Source: JAJYSO01 sp964495935 (GTDB lineage Bacteria; Bacteroidota; Bacteroidia; Flavobacteriales; Flavobacteriaceae). From it: DNA of 64,000 nt. Both the position numbers and the translations under genes were made by a program. The number at the start of each line of letters is the position of its first letter. The stretch's first letter is position 1. This document shows, in pieces, positions 54,420-62,611 of this stretch. The notes beneath the pieces are model-generated. The model was not told the origin of the DNA and ran no database searches. It worked only from the letters and a program-made list of their open reading frames with translations. The DNA lies in NCBI GenBank assembly GCA_964495935.1, contig CAZBXQ010000010.1:1-64000 (forward strand), in the 5' to 3' direction.

Positions 54420-55376
54420 CTATTCTTTAAAAAATGAATCGACAAACTCGGTTTTATTAAATACTTGCAGATCTTCTATTCCTTCTCCCACGCCAATATA
54501 TTTTACCGGAATCTGAAACTGATCACTAATCCCGATCACTACTCCTCCTTTTGCGGTTCCATCCAATTTTGTCACGGCCAAGGCACTCACTTCGGTCGCT
54601 GCCGTAAATTGTTTGGCTTGCTCAAAAGCATTTTGTCCGGTCGAGCCGTCTAATACTAAAAGGACCTCATGAGGGGCATCGGGAATTACCTTTTTCATGA
54701 CCCGTTTAATTTTCGTCAGCTCACTCATCAAGTTCACTTTGTTATGCAATCTTCCGGCGGTATCGATCAATACCACATCGGCTTCCTGTTTCATCGCACT
54801 CTGCAAGGTATCAAAAGCCACCGATGCCGGATCACTTCCCATTTTTTGTTTGACAATAGGAATATCCACGCGATCGGCCCAAATTTCCAATTGCTCTATG
54901 GCCGCCGCCCGAAAAGTATCTGCCGCTCCCAAAACGACCTTCTTACCTTGCTTTTTAAATTGGTAGGCCAGTTTCCCTATGGTTGTGGTCTTCCCTACAC
55001 CGTTTACGCCCACCACCATAATGACGTATGGCGTGTTGTGTTCGGGAACCACAAACTTCGTAGCATCTTCTGATCCGGTTTCACTTAACAAACCTGCAAT
55101 TTCTTCTCGCAAGATCCGATTCAATTCTGCCGTCCCCAGATATTTATCGCGAGCCACCCGAGCTTCAATCCGATCAATAATTTTGATGGTTGTGGCCACC
55201 CCGACATCACTCATCACCAAGACCTCTTCCAAATCATCCAAGACCTCATCATCTACCTTCGATTTTCCAGCTACGGCCTTCCCCAATTTACCAAAGAAAC
55301 TCTTACTGGACTTCTCCAATCCCTTATCGAGGGTTTCTTTCTTTTCTTTCGAAAAAATTTTCTTAAAAATGCTCAT
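54420..55376 (-). CDS. ftsY: FtsY, signal recognition particle receptor
   Basis: This is a 318-aa SRP receptor GTPase without the long acidic A domain of E. coli. It has a short basic N-terminus (MSIFKKIFSKEKKE), the NG helix bundle, and GTPase motifs G1 GVNGVGKTT, DTFRAAA, G3 DTAGR and G4 TKLDG followed by TAKGG. It targets ribosome-nascent-chain complexes to the membrane. A terminator and its own promoter precede it. Confidence 0.96.
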   Translation of the reverse strand: MSIFKKIFSKEKKETLDKGLEKSSKSFFGKLGKAVAGKSKVDDEVLDDLEEVLVMSDVGVATTIKIIDRIEARVARDKYLGTAELNRILREEIAGLLSETGSEDATKFVVPEHNTPYVIMVVGVNGVGKTTTIGKLAYQFKKQGKKVVLGAADTFRAAAIEQLEIWADRVDIPIVKQKMGSDPASVAFDTLQSAMKQEADVVLIDTAGRLHNKVNLMSELTKIKRVMKKVIPDAPHEVLLVLDGSTGQNAFEQAKQFTAATEVSALAVTKLDGTAKGGVVIGISDQFQIPVKYIGVGEGIEDLQVFNKTEFVDSFFKE

Positions 55377-55443
55377 TGATTACTTCCTTAATAATAATGG
55401 ATCAAAATAGTATTCAAAAAATATCTGTTCCGCTTAAAAGTTA

Positions 55444-55451
55444 CAAATATA
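55444..55451 (-). promoter_or_regulatory. -7 box TATATTTG of ftsY
   Basis: An exact minus-strand TAnnTTTG box lies 67 bp before the ftsY start and directly after the terminator of the ribosomal-protein unit. Confidence 0.65.
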
Positions 55452-55455
55452 CAAA

Positions 55456-55502
55456 CAAAAAGCCGTTCCGATTCCAAATCTTTGGAAACGAAACGGCTTC
55501 GT
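55456..55502 (-). terminator. Terminator of the rpmB-rpmG-DUF4295 unit
   Basis: On the minus strand AAGCCGTT and AACGGCTT close a long hairpin whose upper part (TTCCAAA/TTTGGAA) also pairs, and it runs into TTTTTG. It lies 21 bp after the DUF4295 stop. Confidence 0.88.
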
Positions 55503-55523
55503 TAAAAAAATGATATTGTAGAA

Positions 55524-55676
55524 TCAGTTCTTCTTAAAGAAATCGTTTACCTTATCGGGAGCAACGATGGCTTCTTTAAAAACATAAGCACCGGTTTTAG
55601 GCGATTTGACCATCTTAACCGCCTTCGTCAATCGTTTTGCTCCCGTTTGTACACGGGACATAGGTTTCTTAGCCAT
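55524..55676 (-). CDS. DUF4295 small basic protein
   Basis: This is a 50-aa protein starting MAKKPMSRVQTGAKRLTKAV and ending NDFFKKN. It is lysine- and arginine-rich, as expected for a ribosome-associated protein. DUF4295 proteins sit directly after rpmG in Bacteroidota, as here (7 bp after it). The function is not established. Confidence 0.9.
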   Translation of the reverse strand: MAKKPMSRVQTGAKRLTKAVKMVKSPKTGAYVFKEAIVAPDKVNDFFKKN

Positions 55677-55683
55677 AACTTCT

Positions 55684-55866
55684 CTATTTTATTTCTTTAT
55701 GAATTGTCATTTTACGCAGATAGGGGTTGTATTTCTTCAACTCCAGTCGATCAGGCGTATTCTTCTTGTTTTTGGTGGTAATATACCGAGAAATCCCGGG
55801 GACTCCGGTTTTCTTTTGCTCGGTACACTCCAAAATAACCTGCTTTCTATTTCCTTTTTTTGCCAT
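55684..55866 (-). CDS. rpmG: Ribosomal protein L33
   Basis: This is a 60-aa 50S protein, MAKKGNRKQVILECTEQ..., with the L33 core SRYITTKNKKNTPDRLEL and KKYNPYLRKMTIH. Only one cysteine is present, so this is the zinc-free (C-) form. It lies 21 bp downstream of rpmB. Confidence 0.96.
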   Translation of the reverse strand: MAKKGNRKQVILECTEQKKTGVPGISRYITTKNKKNTPDRLELKKYNPYLRKMTIHKEIK

Positions 55867-55887
55867 AATCTTTCAATTTTAACAGAA

Positions 55888-56127
55888 TTACTTCTTCAAA
55901 TAACCTTTCTGCCGTGCCTCTTTCACTACAGCAGTAATTCCTTTTTTATTAATATTCTTCAACGCCTTAGTTGAAACTTTCAGGGTAATCCAACGATCTT
56001 CTTCCGGTAAATAAAAGCGTTTTTTAACTAAATTGACGTTAAACTTACGCTTGGTTTTATTCATAGCATGCGAAACGTTGTTTCCAACCATCGCTTTCTT
56101 TCCGGTTAACTCGCAAACTCTTGACAT
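55888..56127 (-). CDS. rpmB: Ribosomal protein L28
   Basis: This is a 79-aa 50S protein: MSRVCELTGKKAMVGNNVSH, then TKRKFNVNLVKKRFYLPEEDRWITLKVS (cited in part) and KGITAVVKEARQKG. The start at 56127 is fixed by the conserved MSRVCELTGK; the longer frame passes through the promoter. It heads the unit. Confidence 0.96.
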   Translation of the reverse strand: MSRVCELTGKKAMVGNNVSHAMNKTKRKFNVNLVKKRFYLPEEDRWITLKVSTKALKNINKKGITAVVKEARQKGYLKK

Positions 56128-56158
56128 GATTCCTTCTATTTTAATTAAAAACGGGTCG

Positions 56159-56166
56159 CAAAAGTA
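56159..56166 (-). promoter_or_regulatory. -7 box TACTTTTG of rpmB
   Basis: An exact minus-strand TAnnTTTG box lies 31 bp before the rpmB ATG; a TTG is found about 21 bp further upstream. Confidence 0.75.
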
Positions 56167-56289
56167 ATGATTTTTTTGAATTGGAGACAACTATTGGTCA
56201 AAAGTTTTTATTTTGCTAAAAAACTACTGACGGTAATTGCCATCCCTGTTTCAGGAATTCTATTTTCTTCCCGTTATTATCCGAATTAC

Positions 56290-56449
56290 GAGGTCATTTA
56301 AACTTTCAAAAATTGGCTGCAAAATGATCTTATTGCCCCAGATTTAGTCTTTTTTTCGACCATAGCTATGGCTATGCTCTACAAAAAAGCCGTCATCCGG
56401 AACAATAATCTCTATTTTTCGCTTCAATCCCAAAAGTTTAAACCACCTC
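56290..56449 (+). mobile_element. 160-bp MITE-like element, copy B
   Basis: This matches copy A (27028-27187) in all but about four of 160 positions. It is flanked by a perfect 3-bp duplication TAC. Its right end, the inverse of GAGGTGG, begins inside the aspA stop codon. Confidence 0.88.
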
Positions 56450-57855
56450 TACTTGACAAATTTTGGACGAATCATGTTTTCAAAAGAATAAATTTCATCC
56501 CATTTCTCCGGCGTAATCAATCGGCGTTCCTGGACCACAATATCATACACGCTTTTTCCGGTCTCTAAAGCTTCTCCCGCCACATCCGAACAAATCTCAT
56601 ACCCCAAAGCCGGACTGAGCATGGTCACAATTCCCACACTATTCATTACCGACTGGGCACAAACCTCTTCGTTGGCAGTAATCCCAACGATACATTTATC
56701 GATTAGGGTCTTTATCGCATTCCCCAGATATTCAATGGAGGTCAACATCGCAAAGGCAATCACGGGCTCCATGACATTGAGTTGCAGTTGGCCTGCTTCG
56801 GCTGCCATTGCAACCGCTACATCCTGGCCAATGACATAAAAACAGGTTTGATTCACAACCTCGGGAATCACCGGATTTACCTTTCCGGGCATAATCGAAG
56901 ATCCCGGCTGCACGGCGGGAAGATTAATTTCATTCAATCCCGTTCGCGGTTCCGAGCTCAATAATCGTAAATCGTTACACGTTTTAGACAGTTTTACCGC
57001 TACCCTTTTGAGGGTTCCCATAAGCTGAACAAAATCGCCCGTATCACTGGTTGCGGCAATTAAATTCTGAGCAAGTGTAATGGGGAGCTCTGTTTCTTTT
57101 GACAGATATTCTACGCATAGCTCCGGGTAATCGCCGGGAACATTAACTTTTGTACCAATGGCCGTTCCCCCCATATTGACGGTCAACATAAGCTGTTGAT
57201 TCTCTTTTACCCGGTTTATATCTTCTGCAATGACAGCTCCAAAAGCCGAAAATTCATCGCCCAAAGCCATGGGAACAGCATCCTGTAATTGGGTACGTCC
57301 CATTTTTAAGACCTCTTTAAAAGCTTCTGCTTTGACTTCAAAAGCCCTCTTCAATTGATGCATGACCCCCAGGAAATCCTGTATTTTAAAATATAAAGCC
57401 AGGCGTAAAGCCGTGGGGTAAACATCATTTGTTGATTGCGAGCAATTAACGTGATTATTGGGATGAACGATTTCATATTCCCCTTTTTTGTGACCTAAAA
57501 ACTCTAAAGCGATATTGGCAATAACCTCATTGGCATTCATATTAACCGATGTCCCTGCCCCGCCCTGTATCAAGTCGGTGACAAACTGATCGTCAAATTC
57601 TCCGGTCATCACTTGATCGCAGGCATGAGCGATGGCATTAGCAATAACGGGTTCCAACACCCCACAATCTCTATTGGCTTGGGCCGCCGCCTTTTTGATC
57701 ATCGCCAATGCCTTTATAATAAAAGGTTCTTTCTGCAATTTTATACCCGTGATATCAAAGTTTTCGGCTGCACGATAACTTTGTATCCCGTAATAGCAAT
57801 CGTTTGGAATCTCTAATTTTCCTACAAAATCGTGTTCTATTCGTGTGTTTTTCAT
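56449..57855 (-). CDS. aspA: Aspartate ammonia-lyase
   Basis: This is a 468-aa enzyme of the fumarase/aspartase superfamily that interconverts L-aspartate and fumarate plus ammonia. It has GAGTSVNMNANEVIAN, NVNCS-type HVNCSQSTNDVYPTA, and the superfamily signature GSSIMPGKVNP. Aspartase rather than fumarase is favoured by length and QGGAGTSVN. The stop is TAG, whose G is the first base of MITE copy B; before insertion the codon would have been TAA at the same place. Its promoter is at 57893-57900. Confidence 0.93.
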   Translation of the reverse strand: MKNTRIEHDFVGKLEIPNDCYYGIQSYRAAENFDITGIKLQKEPFIIKALAMIKKAAAQANRDCGVLEPVIANAIAHACDQVMTGEFDDQFVTDLIQGGAGTSVNMNANEVIANIALEFLGHKKGEYEIVHPNNHVNCSQSTNDVYPTALRLALYFKIQDFLGVMHQLKRAFEVKAEAFKEVLKMGRTQLQDAVPMALGDEFSAFGAVIAEDINRVKENQQLMLTVNMGGTAIGTKVNVPGDYPELCVEYLSKETELPITLAQNLIAATSDTGDFVQLMGTLKRVAVKLSKTCNDLRLLSSEPRTGLNEINLPAVQPGSSIMPGKVNPVIPEVVNQTCFYVIGQDVAVAMAAEAGQLQLNVMEPVIAFAMLTSIEYLGNAIKTLIDKCIVGITANEEVCAQSVMNSVGIVTMLSPALGYEICSDVAGEALETGKSVYDIVVQERRLITPEKWDEIYSFENMIRPKFVK

Positions 57856-57892
57856 AATCTTATCAAACTTTATACAAGACTTCGAATTTAGC

Positions 57893-57900
57893 CAAAATTA
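57893..57900 (-). promoter_or_regulatory. -7 box TAATTTTG of aspA
   Basis: An exact minus-strand TAnnTTTG box lies 37 bp before the aspA ATG. Confidence 0.65.
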
Positions 57901-58011
57901 ACAAGTTAATACCGGAAAAATTGAAAATAAAAGAGGAATTCAAAGGCCTCTTCAAAATCCCGATTAAAAGCTCAAAAACAGCGTTTAGAAGTCCTTCAAT
58001 CTTCCATAATC

Positions 58012-59268
58012 TCACCCCTCTTGCCCCTCCTTCAAAAGCATTCTATGCAACATAACCAAAGCTTCATAAACCGCCTTTTCTACGACTTTTTCACGCAGCT
58101 TTCCCAAGTGATATTCTCGTACTTCCATCTTGTTTTTTAGAGCTATAGCAATAAATACAGTTCCCACTGCGGCATCACTATCCCCTTTGGTAGGACCTGC
58201 ATTCCCGGTGGTCGCCACAGCTACATCGACTTGAAACAATTTCTGTGCCTGTAATGCCATCGCCTCTGCCACCTCTCGACTCACCACCGAAAACTCCCGA
58301 ATCACCGCCTTTGAAACTCCGAGAATTCTGGTTTTCATAGCGGTTTGATAAGGAACAAGTCCCCCTCGATAATACACCGAAGCTCCCGGAATACCCGTAA
58401 AAAGAGCTGCAATCTTTCCTCCTGTACAACTTTCTGCGGTAGCCAGAGTCAGTTTATGCTGTGTAAGCCGATCGGCAATATCCTCCTCTATATTATGCTC
58501 CCCTTCGTAACCCCCGAAAAAATCGCCTAACATTTTCTCCAGCCCCCGTAACCGGTCATGTAATACTTCTGCAATCTTTTTGCGATTTGCACCTCTTATC
58601 ATTACCCGTAAACGCACCTTCCCGGGTTGCGGGAGGTAAGCCAGCTTCATCGATGACGGTAAATCGGCCTCCCAGGTCTCGATTTTCTTTGCAATACGGC
58701 TTTCTCCCGCTCCATAACACAAAATGGTTTTCTGTAAAATATAAGGACGATCAAAACGATCCTTCAACTTGGGGATGAGCTCGTCGGTAAGAATAGGCTT
58801 CATCTCATAGGGTACACCCGGTAAAGCTACATAGACCACTCCCTCATTTTCTATCCACATCCCGGGAGCCGTTCCATATTTATTATTCAGTATTCGGGCT
58901 CGGCCGGGCACCAAAGCCTGGTCCAGATGAACGGGCAATAAAGGTTCTTCTATCGAGGTAAAAAGCTCTTTTATATGATCCAAAACCGATTTATTTTCTA
59001 TTAATTCATCTTCAAAATAGGTGCAAAAACATCGTTTTGTAAGATCATCATGAGTAGGCCCCAGCCCGCCTGTCACCACGACCAGATCAAAACCTTCAGA
59101 GGCTTCCTTGAGTGCTTTCAGGATCTCGTGGTCGGCATCGGGTATTGTTTTAATTTGTACGACATCCACCCCAATTTGTGTTAATTGCCGCCCGATAAAA
59201 GCCGCATTAGAATCGATTACCTGACCTATCAGCAGTTCATCACCTATGGTTATAACAATTGCCTTCAT
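58012..59268 (-). CDS. cinA: CinA-family nicotinamide mononucleotide deamidase
   Basis: This 418-aa protein has the two CinA modules: the N-terminal MoCF/COG1058 domain (about 1-170; GDELLIGQVIDSNAAFIG, VVTGGLGPTHDDLT) and the C-terminal PncC deamidase (about 260-418; TAESCTGGKIAALFT, TTGNAGPTKGD). It recycles NMN in NAD metabolism and, historically, was linked to competence. The promoter at 59298-59305 is divergent from the serine hydrolase. Confidence 0.94.
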   Translation of the reverse strand: MKAIVITIGDELLIGQVIDSNAAFIGRQLTQIGVDVVQIKTIPDADHEILKALKEASEGFDLVVVTGGLGPTHDDLTKRCFCTYFEDELIENKSVLDHIKELFTSIEEPLLPVHLDQALVPGRARILNNKYGTAPGMWIENEGVVYVALPGVPYEMKPILTDELIPKLKDRFDRPYILQKTILCYGAGESRIAKKIETWEADLPSSMKLAYLPQPGKVRLRVMIRGANRKKIAEVLHDRLRGLEKMLGDFFGGYEGEHNIEEDIADRLTQHKLTLATAESCTGGKIAALFTGIPGASVYYRGGLVPYQTAMKTRILGVSKAVIREFSVVSREVAEAMALQAQKLFQVDVAVATTGNAGPTKGDSDAAVGTVFIAIALKNKMEVREYHLGKLREKVVEKAVYEALVMLHRMLLKEGQEG

Positions 59269-59297
59269 ATTTTTGTTTCTTATTCCTTAAATCTATT

Positions 59298-59305
59298 CAA
59301 AAGTA
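59298..59305 (-). promoter_or_regulatory. -7 box TACTTTTG of cinA
   Basis: An exact minus-strand TAnnTTTG box lies 29 bp before the ATG. A near match TACTTTTA at 59315-59322 faces the other way toward the serine hydrolase. Confidence 0.7.
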
Positions 59306-59354
59306 ATTTTTATTGTACTTTTAAGAGCTATTGTTTCATACAAAACCTAATACT

Positions 59355-60887
59355 ATGTTCTTTCCCCGTCTTATCACCTTCATATTCTGTCTTTTAGAAT
59401 TTGGATTACACGCCTTCGCTCAGGATTATGCTCCGCCCGTATTTACCGACCAGGATAGGTTACAAAAAATCGAAGGCACCTATTCGCAATTGGATCAACT
59501 TTTTGAAGATTATGCCGAAGAACAAGATCTACCCTCAGTTTCCTATGGTCTGGTCGTCGATGGAAAGCTCGTACACGCACAATCGTTTGGTACTATTAAT
59601 TACGAAAAAAATATAGATGCCGATCCCAAAAGTGCTTATCACATTGCCTCAATGACAAAAAGTTTTACAGCAATGGCTATCCTTAAATTACGAGATGAAG
59701 GGAAACTTTCACTGGATGACCCGCTTGAAGAATATCTTCCGGAAGCCAAAAACATGGATCTCCTGACCACTGATGCTCCAAAAATAACAATCCGCGATTT
59801 ATTAACCCATCATGCCGGGTTCCCGGAAGATAATCCCTGGGGTGACCGTCAACTGGAACAATCGAATCAATGGCTTAAAGCCCTGTATCAAGAAGGATTA
59901 CACCTCTCTACTGTTCCGGAAACAGGATATGAATACAGTAACCTTGGGTTTTCAACACTGGGCTTGGTAATCCAAGCCGTGAGTGGCAAATCATATCAGG
60001 ATTACATTCAGGAAAATATTTTTAAACCCTTGGGAATGAACGATACATACTGGGAATACACCAAGGTTCCCGAAAGTCAATTGGCTATTGGATATCGAAA
60101 AGAAAACGGTGAGTTTGTAGCTCAGCCTCTTCTGCATAGCGGCTCCTTTGGGGCAATGGGAGGGCTAATCACCAGTGTTGATGATTTTTCAAAATACATG
60201 GGGTTACATCTTTCGGCTTGGCCCCCACGTAGCGATAAGGATAAAGGTCCTATAAAACGAAGTTCCATACGGGAAATGCACCATCCTTGGAATTTTGCTC
60301 AGGTGCTCCCCCATGCAAAAAACGAAAAAGGAGAAAACTGTTATATTGTGGACTCTTATGGATACGGCCTACATCATTATGAAAATTGTGACGGCCAAAT
60401 CTCCATCTGGCACAGTGGCGGATTACCGGGGTACGGCAGTCGCTGGCGAATTTTACCTGATTACGGCTTCGGCATCGTAGTTTTTGCCAATAAAACCTAT
60501 GCCCCAACCGGTGGAATTTTAGACCGGGCAATCAACCATCTCATTACAAAAGCCAATTTAAAGCCGCGTGAGCTCCCTCCCTCCTCCTTTCTCCAAGATC
60601 GAAGGGTGGATCTGATTTCCGCCTTGCCAAATTGGGACAAAGACAACAACGAGATTTTTGCCGATAACTTTTTTAAAGATCATTTTAAATCCGATTTAAG
60701 AGCAAAAACGCAGGAAGCCTTCAAAAAAATAGGAACTATCAAAAACGTATCGGATGTAATCCCTGAAAATCAATTACGAGGCTACTTTATCATGGAAGGA
60801 GAAAACGGAGATTTAAAAATATGGTTTTCCCTAACCCCCGAACCCGCTCCGCGGATTCAGGCTTTCCGCATCTCGATGATGGATTAA
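59355..60887 (+). CDS. Secreted serine hydrolase of the class C beta-lactamase family
   Basis: This is a 510-aa exported serine hydrolase (beta-lactamase/esterase fold). A signal peptide (MFFPRLITFIFCLLEFGLHAFAQ) precedes SMTK (Ser99, Lys102), YSN in YEYSNLGFS and the third motif HSGG in IWHSGGLPGYG. These catalytic motifs are intact, but HSGG in place of KTG is typical of esterases and D-amino-acid peptidases rather than true beta-lactamases. A C-terminal segment (about 420-510) is an extra domain. It interrupts the usual cinA-exonuclease neighbourhood. Confidence 0.9.
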   Translation: MFFPRLITFIFCLLEFGLHAFAQDYAPPVFTDQDRLQKIEGTYSQLDQLFEDYAEEQDLPSVSYGLVVDGKLVHAQSFGTINYEKNIDADPKSAYHIASMTKSFTAMAILKLRDEGKLSLDDPLEEYLPEAKNMDLLTTDAPKITIRDLLTHHAGFPEDNPWGDRQLEQSNQWLKALYQEGLHLSTVPETGYEYSNLGFSTLGLVIQAVSGKSYQDYIQENIFKPLGMNDTYWEYTKVPESQLAIGYRKENGEFVAQPLLHSGSFGAMGGLITSVDDFSKYMGLHLSAWPPRSDKDKGPIKRSSIREMHHPWNFAQVLPHAKNEKGENCYIVDSYGYGLHHYENCDGQISIWHSGGLPGYGSRWRILPDYGFGIVVFANKTYAPTGGILDRAINHLITKANLKPRELPPSSFLQDRRVDLISALPNWDKDNNEIFADNFFKDHFKSDLRAKTQEAFKKIGTIKNVSDVIPENQLRGYFIMEGENGDLKIWFSLTPEPAPRIQAFRISMMD

Positions 60888-61054
60888 TACAATATCAAAA
60901 GGGAAAATCCTGATGGTCGCTTTACTACAAACGCTATAAAAAAGGGGGTTGTATCTGCCGTCGTCAATCCATAAGGATAGTCATCCATCGGGAGTATTTG
61001 AAATGAACTTTTTTAGAGGCTGGATGCGCCATACGAACAAACTATGACCTCTAT

Positions 61055-61669
61055 TTATTTTACCCGGACTTCAAAAATCGATTCTCCTTCGATAAACCCT
61101 TCCAGTTGATCTCCCACCTCCACTTTTCCAACTCCGGAAGGAGTCCCGGTAAAAATAACATCACCTATTTTTAGGGTGAAATATTTAGAGATTTCTGCTA
61201 TTAATTCGTCAATTTTCCAAAGCATGAATTTGGTATTTCCCTGCTGTACTCGCTCATCATTTCTGATTAGCGAAAAATTAATATTCTGCAGATCTTCAAA
61301 CACCGACTTCTTTAGCCACTTTTCCCCAATGACAGCAGCTCCATCAAATGCCTTGGCTTTTTCCCAGGGGAGTCCTTTTTCTTTCAGTTTTTGTTGAATA
61401 TCACGAGCCGTAAAATCGATTCCCAATCCAATCTCTCGATAATACTTCCGAGCAAACTGAGGTTGAATATATTTTCCAACCTTACAGATTTTTATCAGCA
61501 ATTCTACCTCATAGTGTATTTCATCCGAGAACTCCGGAATATAAAAATCGGCATCCCGGTGAAGTTTGGCTGTTTCCGGCTTGACAAAAAGTACCGGATC
61601 TTCCGGGCGTTCATTGGCCAATTCTTCAATATGTGCTCCATAATTTCGGCCTACGCAAAGAATCTTCAT
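61055..61669 (-). CDS. Fumarylacetoacetate hydrolase (FAH) family protein
   Basis: This is a 204-aa protein of the FAH superfamily with GRNYGAHIEE near the N-terminus, metal-binding EVELLIKI and DFTARDIQ, and the end TGTPSGVGKVEVGDQL. Members hydrolyse or decarboxylate acylpyruvates, including oxaloacetate. Its ATG directly follows the exonuclease stop codon (TAAATG), so the two are one unit. Confidence 0.88.
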   Translation of the reverse strand: MKILCVGRNYGAHIEELANERPEDPVLFVKPETAKLHRDADFYIPEFSDEIHYEVELLIKICKVGKYIQPQFARKYYREIGLGIDFTARDIQQKLKEKGLPWEKAKAFDGAAVIGEKWLKKSVFEDLQNINFSLIRNDERVQQGNTKFMLWKIDELIAEISKYFTLKIGDVIFTGTPSGVGKVEVGDQLEGFIEGESIFEVRVK

Positions 61670-62446
61670 TTATTCAAATTTATCGGTTAGTTTCCGCAGT
61701 TTAATCTCCGAAAGCACCTTCTTGGTATAACGGGGGAAATTTGCATTTTGGATCCATCCGAAATATCCGGGTTCCTTCTCCAGGATCTCTTCCACTCGCT
61801 TTCCTTTGTGTTTTCCAAAGGTAAAAATTTCCTTTCCTTCTTGGTCATAAGCCAAAAATCCGGCAAAATCGGCACGTTTTTTATGAGAACTGAATTTGGC
61901 CAACCACTCAATATCGTTTTCAAGATCGTCATAGCGTTCCAATTGCCCTTTCAGAACTTCATAAGTTGCCCGGGTATCTGCTTCTGCGCTGTGGGCATCG
62001 GTCAGCTCTAAATCACAATAAAATTTATAAGCGGCCTCGAGAGTACGCTTTTCCTTCTTGTGAAAAATAGTTTGTACATCTACCGCATAAACATTTTTTA
62101 AGTTGAAATCAACCCCGGCTCGCAACAGTTCCTCTGCCAATAGCGGCACATCAAAACGATCACTGTTATACCCCCCTAAATCACATCCTTTTATAAAATC
62201 ATAAACTCGATGTGCTAATTCTTTAAAGGTCGGCTCGTCGGCAACATCTTCATTTGATATTCCATGAATGGCCGTAGCTTCAGCAGGAATCGGGATTTCC
62301 GGATTTACCCGCCAGGTGTGGCTCTCTTTATTGCCATTGGGAAAAATCTTCAAGATTGAGATTTCCACAATCCGGTCATTAGCCACATTAATCCCGGTAC
62401 TCTCCAAATCAAAAAAACAGATCGGCTTCTTAAGTTTTAATTGCAT
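61670..62446 (-). CDS. 3'-5' exonuclease, DEDD superfamily
   Basis: This is a 258-aa DnaQ-like exonuclease. It has ExoI FFDLESTG (Asp13, Glu15), ExoII GYNSDRFDVPLL and ExoIII AHSAEADTRATYEVL. The C-terminal part (about 195-258) contains FTFGKHKGKRVEEIL and FPRYTKKVL, a small extra domain often attached to such nucleases. The start at 62446 follows the promoter at 62462-62469, and the upstream ATG at 62464 lies inside that box. Confidence 0.9.
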   Translation of the reverse strand: MQLKLKKPICFFDLESTGINVANDRIVEISILKIFPNGNKESHTWRVNPEIPIPAEATAIHGISNEDVADEPTFKELAHRVYDFIKGCDLGGYNSDRFDVPLLAEELLRAGVDFNLKNVYAVDVQTIFHKKEKRTLEAAYKFYCDLELTDAHSAEADTRATYEVLKGQLERYDDLENDIEWLAKFSSHKKRADFAGFLAYDQEGKEIFTFGKHKGKRVEEILEKEPGYFGWIQNANFPRYTKKVLSEIKLRKLTDKFE

Positions 62447-62461
62447 ATTCCAAAATTTTGA

Positions 62462-62469
62462 CAAAGATA
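62462..62469 (-). promoter_or_regulatory. -7 box TATCTTTG of the exonuclease gene
   Basis: An exact minus-strand TAnnTTTG box lies 15 bp before the start codon, giving a leader of about 10 nt. Confidence 0.75.
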
Positions 62470-62578
62470 AAAAGAGGCTTCTTAAACCTTAAACAATTGT
62501 CCATAAAATAAATTAAGAGTCTCAAAATCCGAATCCAAAGATTCACAAAACCTTAATTCCACATCCCTTATATTTTAG

Positions 62579-62586
62579 TACTTTTG
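62579..62586 (+). promoter_or_regulatory. -7 box TACTTTTG of the DUF368 pair
   Basis: An exact TAnnTTTG box lies 25 bp before the first DUF368 ATG and faces away from the exonuclease promoter. Confidence 0.7.
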
Positions 62587-62611
62587 GCAGCAATCATTTT
62601 CATTTTTCCCA

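Noticed and set aside
59355..60887. Calling the serine hydrolase an antibiotic-resistance beta-lactamase
   Set aside because: The third motif is HSGG and there is an extra C-terminal domain; both are typical of esterase or peptidase relatives, so resistance is not supported.
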